Assembly: GCA_016718155.1 (NCBI GenBank) | Contig: JADKEH010000014.1 | Coordinates: forward strand, 124,001 to 188,000 | DNA: 64,000 bases | Origin: Candidatus Rhodoferax randersensis | GTDB lineage: Bacteria > Pseudomonadota > Gammaproteobacteria > Burkholderiales > Burkholderiaceae_C | Direction: 5' to 3' | Shown: one piece after another, positions 17,390-25,920 of the stretch | Position numbering within the stretch: the first letter of the stretch is position 1 | Layout of the letters: each line of letters begins with the position of its first letter | Notes under the pieces: generated by a model | What the model saw: the letters and a program-made list of their open reading frames with translations, nothing else | The model's database searches: none | What the model was told of the DNA's origin: nothing | Made by a program: the position numbers and the translations under genes

Positions 17390-18904
17390 TCAGTCTTCTT
17401 CCGCAAACGCCTCCTCGCGCTTGGACTTGACGGCCGGCAGCAGCACAATCACCAGCAGCAAGGCCGCCACGGCCAGCAAACTGGCGGACAAGGGGCGCGT
17501 CACAAACACGCTCCAGTCACCCCGCGACAGCAGCAAGGCGCGGCGCAAATGTTCCTCCATCATAGGCCCCAGAATGAAGCCCAGCAGCAAGGGCGCAGGC
17601 TCGGCACCCAGCTTGATAAACAGGTAACCCACCACCCCGAAAATCGCCACCATCCAGATGTCAAAGACATTGTTGTTGGTGGAATAGACACCGATCGAGC
17701 AGAACAACACGATCGCCGGAAACAGGTACTTGTAGGGCACGCTCAGCAGCTTGATCCAGATGCCGATCAGCGGCAGGTTCAGGATGATCAGCATTGCGTT
17801 GCCAATCCACATCGAGGCAATCAAACCCCAGAACAGCTCGGGGTTGCTGGTCATCACCTGTGGGCCAGGCTGGATGTTGTGGATGGTCATGGCCCCCACC
17901 ATCAGCGCCATCACGGCGTTGGGAGGAATGCCCAAGGTCAGCAAGGGAATGAAGGAGGTCTGCGAGCCCGCGTTGTTGGCTGACTCCGGCGCGGCCACGC
18001 CACGGATATTGCCTTTGCCGAACGGCACTTCACCGGGTTTGAGCTTGGTCTTCTTCTCCAGCGTGTAGGCGGCAAAGGCCGCCATGACTGCACCACCGCC
18101 GGGCAGTATTCCAAGCGCCGAACCCAGGGCGGTGCCGCGCAGAATGGCCGGCACCATGTTCTTGAAATCTTCCTTGGTGGGCATCAGGCCGGTCACCTTG
18201 GCGGTAAAGACCTCGCGCTCGCTTTCGTGTTTGCCCAGGTTGCTGATGATCTCGCCGTAGCCAAAGACGCCCATCGCAATGACAATGAAGCCGATGCCGT
18301 CTGTCAGCTCCGGAATGTCAAACGTGAACCGCGCCGCCCCAGAGTTGACGTCGGTGCCGACCAGACCCAACAGCAAGCCCAACAAAATCATGGCCACGGC
18401 CTTGAGCAGCGAACCCGACGCCAGCACCACCGCGCCGATCAGGCCAAGAATCATCAACGAGAAGTATTCAGCCGGGCCGAACTTGAACGCCACTTCGGTC
18501 AGCGGCGCGGCGAAGGCCGCCAGAATCAGGGTCCCGACACAACCGGCAAAGAACGAGCCCAGACCCGCTGCCGCCAGGGCCGGCCCGGCTCGCCCCTTTC
18601 GGGCCATCTGGTAGCCGTCAATCACCGTCACCACCGACGACGATTCACCGGGCAGATTGACCAGAATGGCGGTGGTCGACCCGCCATACTGTGCCCCGTA
18701 GTAGATGCCCGCCAGCATGATCAGCGCCGACACTGGTGGCAACGCGTAGGTGGCCGGCAACAGCATGGCGATGGTCGCGACCGGACCGATGCCAGGCAAC
18801 ACACCAATGAGCGTGCCCAACAGGCAGCCGCCAAAGGCATACATCAGATTGATGGGCGTGAAGGCCACGCCAAAACCGAGCGCCAAGTTTGCAAACAAAT
18901 CCAT
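17390..18904 (-). CDS. tctA: Tripartite tricarboxylate transporter, large membrane subunit TctA
   Basis: 504 residues starting at ATG 18904 (MDLFANLALGFGVAFTPINL). Polytopic inner-membrane protein with about 12 helices. Family signatures: GTLIGVLPGIGPVATIAMLL near residue 35, YYGAQYGGSTTAILVNLPGE near 75, and the duplicated ALGILPGGGAVMAAFAAY near 275 followed by ESANNAG. It forms the transport channel for citrate-type or other carboxylates together with TctB and a periplasmic TctC. The end of tctB lies 10 bp upstream on the same strand. No tctC is present in the window, so the binding protein must be encoded elsewhere, which is common in this order. Confidence 0.93.
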   Translation of the reverse strand: MDLFANLALGFGVAFTPINLMYAFGGCLLGTLIGVLPGIGPVATIAMLLPATYALPPVSALIMLAGIYYGAQYGGSTTAILVNLPGESSSVVTVIDGYQMARKGRAGPALAAAGLGSFFAGCVGTLILAAFAAPLTEVAFKFGPAEYFSLMILGLIGAVVLASGSLLKAVAMILLGLLLGLVGTDVNSGAARFTFDIPELTDGIGFIVIAMGVFGYGEIISNLGKHESEREVFTAKVTGLMPTKEDFKNMVPAILRGTALGSALGILPGGGAVMAAFAAYTLEKKTKLKPGEVPFGKGNIRGVAAPESANNAGSQTSFIPLLTLGIPPNAVMALMVGAMTIHNIQPGPQVMTSNPELFWGLIASMWIGNAMLIILNLPLIGIWIKLLSVPYKYLFPAIVLFCSIGVYSTNNNVFDIWMVAIFGVVGYLFIKLGAEPAPLLLGFILGPMMEEHLRRALLLSRGDWSVFVTRPLSASLLAVAALLLVIVLLPAVKSKREEAFAEED

Positions 18905-18914
18905 GGAAAGGCCC

Positions 18915-19403
18915 TCAGCCAGTGATGAAAGCAGGCCACACGGGAAACTGCAGCTTGAGTAACACAATGAACGCCAGGTAGCTGCCAATGGCCAGCACAG
19001 TGGCCAGAATCAAACAGGTTTTGACCTTGAAGTCGTCCCCCGCGGCACTGGCGACAAACGTCAGCGCGTAGATGGCGACGATCAACCCCATGGCCGGCAA
19101 CTTGATGGCGGGCAGGCCCGCCAACAAGACGCCAAACAAGACGTTGGCCAGGATGATGAGGATCAGGGGCTTCCAGGCAAACGAGCCCACCTTGTCGCCA
19201 TCGACCGTTTCGACCACCAGCGCTTGGAAGGTGATGACGCCGCCCAGGATCGCGAGCAGCACCCCCAGCATTAGCGGAAAGTAGCCCGGCCCCATGCGCG
19301 CGCCGTCGCCCAGCGTGTAATTGCTGGCGCCCCACGCAAAGGCTACCCCGACACTCATGAACATAAGGCCGGAGAAAAAGTCTTTCTGACTCTTGATATT
19401 CAC
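18915..19403 (-). CDS. tctB: Tripartite tricarboxylate transporter, small membrane subunit TctB
   Basis: 162 residues. GTG at 19403 is chosen because GAGGAG lies seven bases upstream; the longer frame would start inside sequence without a ribosome site. The protein has four hydrophobic segments with the TctB pattern: KSQKDFFSGLMFMSVGVAFA, then GPGYFPLMLGVLLAILGGVI, and two helices at the C-terminal half. TctB is the accessory inner-membrane subunit of the transporter formed with TctA, whose gene follows after 10 bp. Confidence 0.9.
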   Translation of the reverse strand: MNIKSQKDFFSGLMFMSVGVAFAWGASNYTLGDGARMGPGYFPLMLGVLLAILGGVITFQALVVETVDGDKVGSFAWKPLILIILANVLFGVLLAGLPAIKLPAMGLIVAIYALTFVASAAGDDFKVKTCLILATVLAIGSYLAFIVLLKLQFPVWPAFITG

Positions 19404-19504
19404 AGGCAAACTCCTCGGAAGGTTCTGTTGCCGCTGATTCTGCACGGCCGCGGCTCGGTCGGCCATGTGGCTTACACCTATGTCGCCCCGGCAACGGCCG
19501 GGAG

Positions 19505-21295
19505 TCAGGTCAAGGAGGGCGTGGCGCTAAGCACTTCTGGCACCACCGTCAGGCCCTCGGCAACACGCAAGGCCCCAGCCAGACGCAAGGGGCGCATGCC
19601 ATCGGCCACCGCCTGGCGGCGCAGCGCGTCCATGCTGGGCTCGCGGTTGACTTTGTCTTTGAACGCCTCGCTCACCACCAGCAGCTCGTACAAGCCGGTG
19701 CGACCCAGGAAGCCGGTCATGCGGCAGTCCACGCAACCCACCGGCTTGTACGGCGTATAGGCGCCGCTCATCTGCCAGGGTTTGACCACTTCGCGCAGGG
19801 TCTCCAACCCCGCTTGGTCGTCCGCCACTTTGCACTGCTTGCACAGCGTACGCACCAGGCGCTGTGCCAGCACGCCAAGCAAGGTGGCGTTGATCAGGTA
19901 GGGCGGAATGCCCAGCTCCATCAGCCGCGTGACGGCCGACACCGCGTCATTGGTGTGCAGGGTGGAAAACACCAGGTGCCCGGTGAGCGCGGCCTGCACC
20001 GCCATCTCGGCGGTTTCCCGGTCGCGAATCTCACCCACCATGATGATGTCGGGGTCCTGGCGCATCAAGGCGCGCAGTCCTTCAGGGAAACCGAAGTCGA
20101 GATGGGGCTGAACCTGAGTCTGGTTGAAGGAGGCCTCGATCATTTCGATCGGGTCTTCCACCGTGCTGACGTTGACCTCTTCGGTGGCCACGCGTTTGAG
20201 CGTGGAATACAGCGTGGTGGTTTTGCCCGAGCCGGTTGGGCCGGTCACCAGGATGATGCCGTGCGCCTGGCCAATCAAGGTCTCCCAACGCCGCGCGTCG
20301 GCGCCAGAAAAACCCAGACCGTCGAGATCCTTGAGCGTGGTGCTGGGGTCGAAGATGCGCATCACCATCTTCTCGCCAAAGGCGGTCGGCAAGGTGGACA
20401 GGCGCATCTCCACCTCGTCACCACGCGGGTTGCGCACCTTGATGCGCCCGTCCTGCGGGCGGCGCTTCTCCACCACGTCGATGCGCCCGAGCAGCTTGAC
20501 GCGCGCGGTCATGGCATTAAGTACCGCCAGCGGCAACTGGTACACCGGATGCAACACGCCATCGATACGAAAGCGGATCACCCCCTGCTCGCGGCGGGGC
20601 TCCAGATGGATGTCGCTGGCGCGCTGATCAAAGGCGTACTGCCACAACCAGTCCACCACCTGCACCACGCCCTGGTCATTGGCATCGAGCTCCTTGTTCT
20701 TCTTGCCCAGCTCCACCAGTTGCTCGAAACTGGCACCGCCCGCGTTGCCACCAGCCTTGAGCGCGGAGCGCACCGACTTGGCCAGCGCGTAAAACTCACC
20801 CGCGAAGCGACGGATCTCCTGCGGCATGGACACCACGCGGCGCACGCTGCGCCGCGACTGGCGCTCCACCTCGGCGACCCAGCCGGTTACAAAGGGCTCG
20901 GCCGTGGCCACCACCACTTCGGAGGCCGTGACCTGCACCGGCAGGATGTTGTGGCGCTCGGCATAACTCGGGCTCATGATGTCGGCCACCTTGCCCACGT
21001 CGACCTTGAGCGGGTCGATCCGGAAGTACTCCAGGCCCGCATGGCCGGCAAGCCATTGCGTCAATGCTTCGACGTCCAATACGCTGCCGTCGTCCGCGCG
21101 GTGCATGGAAACGCTGGCCAGACGCACCAGCGGGTGCTGCGCACTCTCGGCCTGGGCGCAGCGTGCGCTGGTGCGCTGGGTTTCCTCGGCGCTGATGACG
21201 CCGTCCGCGTGTAGCCATTCCAGCAGATGGCGCCAGTGAACCGGCCCGGTATGGTGGGTTTTGGAATGGGCTTTGGTCTTCATGCCAGCCATCAT
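19505..21295 (-). CDS. GspE/PilB-family type II/IV secretion ATPase
   Basis: 596 residues from ATG at 21295, which overlaps the upstream stop codon as ATGA. An N-terminal MshEN/T2SSE_N-like region (about 85-200) precedes the ATPase core. Walker A is GPTGSGKTTTLYS, the Asp box is VSTVEDPIEM, Walker B is DPDIIMVGEIRD, and the His box is VFSTLHTND. The tetracysteine zinc motif C-x2-C...C-x2-C appears as TLCKQCK and CVDCRMTGF. The enzyme would drive assembly of a type IV pilus or type II secretion pseudopilus at the inner membrane, but no other pilus or secretion gene lies nearby, so it is an orphan copy coupled to the aminopropyltransferase-like gene. Confidence 0.9.
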   Translation of the reverse strand: MMAGMKTKAHSKTHHTGPVHWRHLLEWLHADGVISAEETQRTSARCAQAESAQHPLVRLASVSMHRADDGSVLDVEALTQWLAGHAGLEYFRIDPLKVDVGKVADIMSPSYAERHNILPVQVTASEVVVATAEPFVTGWVAEVERQSRRSVRRVVSMPQEIRRFAGEFYALAKSVRSALKAGGNAGGASFEQLVELGKKNKELDANDQGVVQVVDWLWQYAFDQRASDIHLEPRREQGVIRFRIDGVLHPVYQLPLAVLNAMTARVKLLGRIDVVEKRRPQDGRIKVRNPRGDEVEMRLSTLPTAFGEKMVMRIFDPSTTLKDLDGLGFSGADARRWETLIGQAHGIILVTGPTGSGKTTTLYSTLKRVATEEVNVSTVEDPIEMIEASFNQTQVQPHLDFGFPEGLRALMRQDPDIIMVGEIRDRETAEMAVQAALTGHLVFSTLHTNDAVSAVTRLMELGIPPYLINATLLGVLAQRLVRTLCKQCKVADDQAGLETLREVVKPWQMSGAYTPYKPVGCVDCRMTGFLGRTGLYELLVVSEAFKDKVNREPSMDALRRQAVADGMRPLRLAGALRVAEGLTVVPEVLSATPSLT

Positions 21296-22047
21296 GCAAC
21301 AACGGGTTTGAACACGCGCACCCATTTCTGCGCCGGCAAGCCCCACTGGGCCTCGATCACTTCGGCGCGTTGCGCCAACACATCGCGCTTGGGACGAGTG
21401 GGCGTTCGCTGCGCCAGCACCACCGTGTTGCCCTCGCGCGTGGGCTTGAAGGCCCACACTGCATCGGCACCGAAAGCGGCCGAGATCTTTTGCACGCTGC
21501 GGGCATAACTCGAAGCACGGCCAAACAGATTGACTGTCATGCAACCATCTGCCGTGAGCAGGCGCCGGCAATTCGAATAAAAGGGAAAGCTGTCGAGCAC
21601 CGGCGCGGCCGCCTCATGGTCGTACAGATCAACGTTGAGCGCATCCACCGCGCCGAACCACATGGGTTTTTGAATCTCCTGCGCGGCATCGGCCAGCACC
21701 ACTTGCATGCGGCTGTTGTCGGCCGGCAGCTTGAACCAGCCCCGGCACGCCACCAGCACTTGCGGATTGAGCTCGATGGCGGTGGTCTTCATGCGTAACT
21801 CTTTGTGGCAGAACTTGGTCAGCGAGCCCGCCCCCAGACCAAGCTGCATGGCCTGGCGCTTGGGCACAGACTCCGCCTCGACAAACAGCAACCAGGCCAT
21901 CATGCGCTGGATGTACTCGTGGAACAGCGCCGTGGGCGCATCCATCAACATGGAGCCCTGAATCCACTCGGTTCCCAGATGCAGGTGGCGAATCGGGCCT
22001 TCGTCGGAGAAGTTGACTTCGGGGAGGGTGGGCTTGTGTTTTTTCAA
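21292..22047 (-). CDS. Spermidine-synthase-like methyltransferase-fold protein
   Basis: 251 residues. Rossmann fold of the polyamine aminopropyltransferase family: the nucleotide-binding strand is AMQLGLGAGSLTKFCHKEL (near 65), the acidic AIELNPQVL ribose-binding strand is near 90, and the catalytic-region DALNVDLYDHEAAAPVL is near 135. True spermidine synthases have a conserved Asp-rich gate (DGG-x-Q and YHE); these are missing or altered here, so it may be one of the common family members without polyamine activity. Translationally coupled (ATGA) to the downstream GspE-like ATPase. No signal peptide or membrane span. Confidence 0.78.
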   Translation of the reverse strand: MKKHKPTLPEVNFSDEGPIRHLHLGTEWIQGSMLMDAPTALFHEYIQRMMAWLLFVEAESVPKRQAMQLGLGAGSLTKFCHKELRMKTTAIELNPQVLVACRGWFKLPADNSRMQVVLADAAQEIQKPMWFGAVDALNVDLYDHEAAAPVLDSFPFYSNCRRLLTADGCMTVNLFGRASSYARSVQKISAAFGADAVWAFKPTREGNTVVLAQRTPTRPKRDVLAQRAEVIEAQWGLPAQKWVRVFKPVVA

Positions 22048-23022
22048 GATGAGGCATTATCCAACGAGGCGCCGGCTAGCTCGGTTTGGTGGGCAAAGCC
22101 CGACAAAGCTCTTACCCGGCTTCCCGCCGGCCCACCCTGGTCGGGCCCATCGCCACCACCCCACGCAGTCGCCGCTGATTGGTTGGCGCAGCGCGCGGCT
22201 GCCCCCCGCGGTCCAGCGGCTTTTTTGGTACCATCCAAGTACGCCCTGCCCATTTACACTTACTTTGCGGGCTGGAGGCCGTGGATTTGCTCGCACGCCG
22301 AGGGCTATTCAAGCTCCTGAGCTGCCGCCAACCATCCCGACGGCATCTGGCCGCTTGCTGAGTCTGGGCGAGCCCTTTCACGTTTGACAAGGATTCCGCA
22401 ATCTTGCCGCCTTGTGTGCTGTTGCGGGCCAGGGGCGTGGGGGGTGGGGGGGCCGCAATGTATGATACTCCAAGCCCGCCCGTGCCTGGTCGCCAGCATC
22501 CACCAGTTGCCGAATCAGCCTCAACTGCCCAGCCAGAGCCACGGGACGCCCCTCCGGAATCTTGTTGCAGGGGCCCCACTGGCTGGGGCGGGGGGGGCGG
22601 CCGCGTTTTCAGGCAGCGCGGAACAGGCTCACCAACAATCAAAATAAGAACTTGCCGGCGCCCAGCAGACACCCGCACCCCCCCCTTGCAAAAAGGTACC
22701 AACGGGACAGGCCAACGGCTTGGGGTTTGACCGCAGAATCCCGGCCTTCCCAACACTGCAAAGCCCGAAACAGATGTCCCTGCCGGGCCAAGCTTCCACG
22801 CGCCGCGCACCTGGGCCTCAGGTTAACGCACCGGATCGCCTGCCTGTCGGCAGCAGGGCCGGGTGGTCTTGTCGCCGAAAATGGGGTTGGCTCGTGTTTC
22901 CGGCCGGCCCGCAGACTAGACCCAGAGCGCCACGACCTCACGCCCAATACCCACGCAAGTTGAACCAGAACTTCACGCTCAGCCTCCCTTTGTTGGCATC
23001 GCCGCTCGACGATGCTTTGCGT
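22048..23022. other. Intergenic stretch, no supported gene
   Basis: 975 bp with several G- and C-runs (for example around 22435-22450, 22585-22600 and 22680). Open frames occur on both strands but none has a family signature, a plausible start with ribosome site or a normal amino-acid mix. The part at 22050-22380 has mixed composition and might be decayed coding DNA, but I could not identify it. Read quality is probably poor here as well. Confidence 0.5.
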
Positions 23023-23910
23023 TCAGTCTACAGCCACTTTCCCGCCAATCAACGCACCCAACCGCGGCAAAGCCTCGACAGCGTTACGCGTTGTGGCCTG
23101 CGCCAATTCCGCCACGGAAATCGCCCGCAAAGCCGCCAGCTCGGCCCCAATGCGCGGCAACTCGCCCGGCTCGTTGCGGCCCTGTGGCTCGCCCGCCGCG
23201 CGTTGCTCTGCCGTGCGGTAAAGCCAGTGCGGCGGGATGTCGGGCGCGTCGGTTTCCAGCACGATCGTCTCCAGAGGCAGCTCAGCGGCCAGGCGGCGCA
23301 ACTGCTGCGCGCGCTCGTAAGTAAGCGCGCCACCGAAGCCCAGCTTGAGGCCGAGCTGCGTGAACATGCTGGCCTGCTGCGTGCTGCCGTTGAACGCATG
23401 GGCAATGCCCCGCCAGGGCGCCTGCCCCGACTGTCCACCCGGCCCTTGCGCGGCCACCGCGCGCAAGCCCTTGAGCAACTGGTCCGCCGAGCGACGCACA
23501 TGCAGAATCACCGGCAAGCCATGCTTGCGCGCCAGCTTGAGCTGCGCGATGTAGAAGAACTCCTGACGCTCGCGCAAGGGGCTCTGGCACAGCTCGGGCA
23601 CGAAGTAATCCAGACCAATCTCGCCCACGGCCACCAGGCGCGGGTCATCGCGATGGCGCAGCAAGGCCGCATCCAGCGCCGCCAGATCGGCATCCTGCGC
23701 GCGGCTCACATACAGTGGGTGAATGCCCAGGGCATAGCTGTCGCCACCGGCGTGGGCCAAGGCCCGAACCTTCTCAAAGTTGGCCAACTCCACCGCTGGC
23801 AACACACAGTGGCCAACCCCCAATGCCGCGGCGCGTGCGCGCACCTGCGCCGCATCGTGTGCGAACTCGGGCGCATCCAAGTGGCAGTGGGTATCGATCC
23901 AAGAACTCAT
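23023..23910 (-). CDS. tatD: TatD-family metal-dependent deoxyribonuclease
   Basis: 295 residues from ATG at 23910. TIM-barrel metallohydrolase: the metal-binding WIDTHCHLD lies at residue 4, the bridging Glu in AVGEIGLDYF near residue 98, then LPVILHVRRSA with a metal His near 135, IAHAFNGS near 175 (the family's C/AHxF), and VLETDAPDIPP with the final metal Asp near 220. TatD proteins act as 3'-5' exonucleases on single-stranded DNA and RNA and take part in repair of oxidative damage. Length and motif order are normal; the reading frame is intact. Divergent from the beta-lactamase-fold gene. Confidence 0.92.
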   Translation of the reverse strand: MSSWIDTHCHLDAPEFAHDAAQVRARAAALGVGHCVLPAVELANFEKVRALAHAGGDSYALGIHPLYVSRAQDADLAALDAALLRHRDDPRLVAVGEIGLDYFVPELCQSPLRERQEFFYIAQLKLARKHGLPVILHVRRSADQLLKGLRAVAAQGPGGQSGQAPWRGIAHAFNGSTQQASMFTQLGLKLGFGGALTYERAQQLRRLAAELPLETIVLETDAPDIPPHWLYRTAEQRAAGEPQGRNEPGELPRIGAELAALRAISVAELAQATTRNAVEALPRLGALIGGKVAVD

Positions 23911-23943
23911 GAACGAATGATGCCAGTCCCATCAACAAGACCA

Positions 23944-23968
23944 GCAAGGGGAGGCGCGCCCCCCTTGC
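23944..23968. promoter_or_regulatory. Inverted repeat in divergent promoter region
   Basis: GCAAGGGG and CCCCTTGC form 8-bp perfect arms around a 9-base spacer, between the tatD start (23910, minus) and the GTG of the next gene (24053, plus). As both genes read away from it, an operator is more likely than a terminator. No known regulator motif was recognised. Confidence 0.3.
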
Positions 23969-24052
23969 CCGCACTGCAACTGCGATTCCATTTGCCGAAT
24001 GATTGGCATAAGATCGAACCCGCCACGTGAGAATCTTTTGAGGAGGATTGCC

Positions 24053-25009
24053 GTGAAACCATTGCGTTACATCCTGTTGGGTCTGCTTGTTTTTGCAGCC
24101 GGTTCTCTTGGGGCGGCTGGTTTGGACGATTACAAATCGCTGCGACTTCCAGAAGCCACCCGTGCCGCAGCCGGCACAAACCGTGTCACCGTTATGTTCT
24201 TGGGCGTTGCCACGCTTTTGTTCGATGACGGCGAGACTGCCATCATGATTGATGGCTACCTCACCCGGGTGCCTTTCGCCAAGTTCAAGGTGATGGCACC
24301 CGATGATGCGGTCCTCAAGAAGCACCTGGCGCGCGCGGGCGTGGGCAAGCTCGCCGCAGTGGCTGCTGTGCATTCGCACTTTGACCATGCGCTGGACTCG
24401 CCCCGGGTGGCCCAGTTCACTGGTGCCATGTTGCTGGGTTCGGAATCAACCGCCAACATTGGGCGCGGCCAGGGTCTGGCGGAATCGCAAATCAAAGTGG
24501 TGAAGAACGGTGACAGCCTGTTGTACGGCAAATTCAAGATCACGTTCTTGACGTCCGCTCACTTGCCCAGCAAGTTTGGTCTGGGGCAGATCACCGAGCC
24601 GCTGCAGTTCCCGGTCCATGGTGAAGCCATGAAACTCGGCGAGGCCTTCTCCATCCTGGTGGAAAACGAAGGCCGCAGCTACCTGATCCAAGGCAGTGCG
24701 GGCTTCTCGGGCAGCGAGTTGACAGGTCGCAAGGCCGACGTCGTGTTTTTGGGTACCGGTGGCCTGGGCGCCACCGCCGCAAGTTACCAGAGCCGCTACT
24801 GGGACGCCATCGTCAAAACCGTCAGCGCCAAACGCGTGGTACCGATTCATTGGGACAACTTCTACCTGCCGCTGGACGTCGATTTGGTACCCGCTCCGGG
24901 TTTTGACAAATCGATGGACGCGTTGATCGCTTTTGGGAAAAAGGACGAAGTTGAGATTCGCCTGCCGGTCGAATGGCAGTGGACTGAACCCACTCTGGGT
25001 TTAAAGTGA
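24053..25009 (+). CDS. Exported metallo-beta-lactamase-fold hydrolase
   Basis: 318 residues; GTG at 24053 is chosen since a perfect AGGAGG lies at 24041-24046. Signal peptide: KPLRYILLGLLVFAAGSLGA. The metal motif HSHFDHALD (HxHxDH) near residue 105 marks the metallo-beta-lactamase superfamily; IPEXT-like late His ligand appears in VVPIHWDNFYLP near residue 275. A DDGETAIMIDGYLTR segment precedes the motif, as in the L-ascorbate-lactonase/UlaG-like branch. The substrate is unknown. Periplasmic or membrane-tethered location is inferred from the signal sequence. No obvious operon partner; lolD ends convergently 76 bp downstream. Confidence 0.82.
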   Translation: MKPLRYILLGLLVFAAGSLGAAGLDDYKSLRLPEATRAAAGTNRVTVMFLGVATLLFDDGETAIMIDGYLTRVPFAKFKVMAPDDAVLKKHLARAGVGKLAAVAAVHSHFDHALDSPRVAQFTGAMLLGSESTANIGRGQGLAESQIKVVKNGDSLLYGKFKITFLTSAHLPSKFGLGQITEPLQFPVHGEAMKLGEAFSILVENEGRSYLIQGSAGFSGSELTGRKADVVFLGTGGLGATAASYQSRYWDAIVKTVSAKRVVPIHWDNFYLPLDVDLVPAPGFDKSMDALIAFGKKDEVEIRLPVEWQWTEPTLGLK

Positions 25010-25085
25010 ACGAATCGGTCGCGCTGCGCCATGGCGCCGGTGGTCGAGGACAACGGCAGCGCAGTTGTGAAGGGGTGACCCCTTG

Positions 25086-25757
25086 CTAGGTCGCTCCCAA
25101 GCGCCCCTGATCCAGCCGTAATTGCCGACCGCAGCGCGCCGCCAGGCTTGCGTCATGGGTCACCATCACGAAGGCCGTGCCGTGGGTCTTTGCCAGTTGC
25201 AGCATCAGGTCGAACACACCCTCGGCGCTGGTGCGATCGAGGTTGCCGGTGGGCTCGTCGGCCAGCACGCAGGCTGGCTGCGTGACCAGCGCACGCGCGA
25301 TCGCGACGCGCTGGCGCTCGCCCCCGGACAGCTCGGCGGGGCGGTGCAACAGGCGCTCGGCCAGTCCCACCTTGGCCAGCATCTCGGTCGCAATCCGCGC
25401 ACAGTCGGCACGCGGCAAGCGTCTGATCCACAGCGGCATGGCGACATTGTCGAGAGCACTGAACTCCGGCAGAAGATGGTGAAACTGGTAGACGAACCCG
25501 AGGTGCTGGTTGCGCAGGCGGCCCTGCTCGGCGGCACTCTGGCGCGCCAGATCGAGGCCCAACAGCTCCACCGAACCACTGGTGGGCGCATCCAGTCCAC
25601 CCATCAGATGCAGCAGCGTGCTCTTGCCGGAACCCGACGCCCCCACAATCGCGAGCGTCTCGCCCCGATGCACCTGCAGGTCGACACCCTGCAGCACCGT
25701 CACGTCCAAGGGCCCCTCGGTGAAGCGCTTGGTCAGGCCACGTACGTTGAGAACCAT
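25086..25757 (-). CDS. lolD: Lipoprotein-releasing ABC transporter ATP-binding protein LolD
   Basis: 223 residues from ATG at 25757. ABC ATPase with Walker A GASGSGKSTLLHLMGG, Q-loop region FVYQFHHLLPEFSALDN (the LolD/MacB-type FHHLLPEF signature), ABC signature LSGGERQRVAIARAL, Walker B CVLADEPTGNLD and H-loop VTHD. It powers extraction of outer-membrane lipoproteins from the inner membrane to LolA, together with LolC/E. The partner lolC lies directly upstream. Unusually, a dispersed palindromic repeat (25787-25870) sits in the 163-bp gap between lolC and lolD; in most relatives the two genes nearly touch. Confidence 0.94.
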   Translation of the reverse strand: MVLNVRGLTKRFTEGPLDVTVLQGVDLQVHRGETLAIVGASGSGKSTLLHLMGGLDAPTSGSVELLGLDLARQSAAEQGRLRNQHLGFVYQFHHLLPEFSALDNVAMPLWIRRLPRADCARIATEMLAKVGLAERLLHRPAELSGGERQRVAIARALVTQPACVLADEPTGNLDRTSAEGVFDLMLQLAKTHGTAFVMVTHDASLAARCGRQLRLDQGRLGAT

Positions 25758-25786
25758 TGACCCATGTGAATCGATCAACGGCTGCA

Positions 25787-25870
25787 CGTCATTGCGAGCG
25801 TAGCGTGGCAATCCATTTTGATTGGCCACTCCGGCATGGATCGCCGCGGCCGTTGGCCTCGCGATGACGT
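25787..25870. repeat. Dispersed palindromic repeat, copy 2
   Basis: Begins CGTCATTGCGAGCGTAGCG, continues GGCAATCCAT, and after a short spacer shows the opposing arm CATGGATCGCC...GCGATGAC. It separates lolC from lolD inside one apparent operon, where its stem-loop could form in the mRNA. Confidence 0.7.
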
Positions 25871-25920
25871 TGACCGAGTTCCCCTCTACCTGCGATGGGT
25901 TTGGCGCCGGACCGTGTTCC

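Noticed and set aside
19814..21214. 466-codon frame opposite the GspE-like ATPase
   Set aside because: His/Arg-rich shadow of an unmistakable ATPase gene.
22720..24030. 436-codon plus-strand frame across tatD
   Set aside because: Mostly antisense to TatD motifs; the rest lies in a low-quality intergenic stretch.
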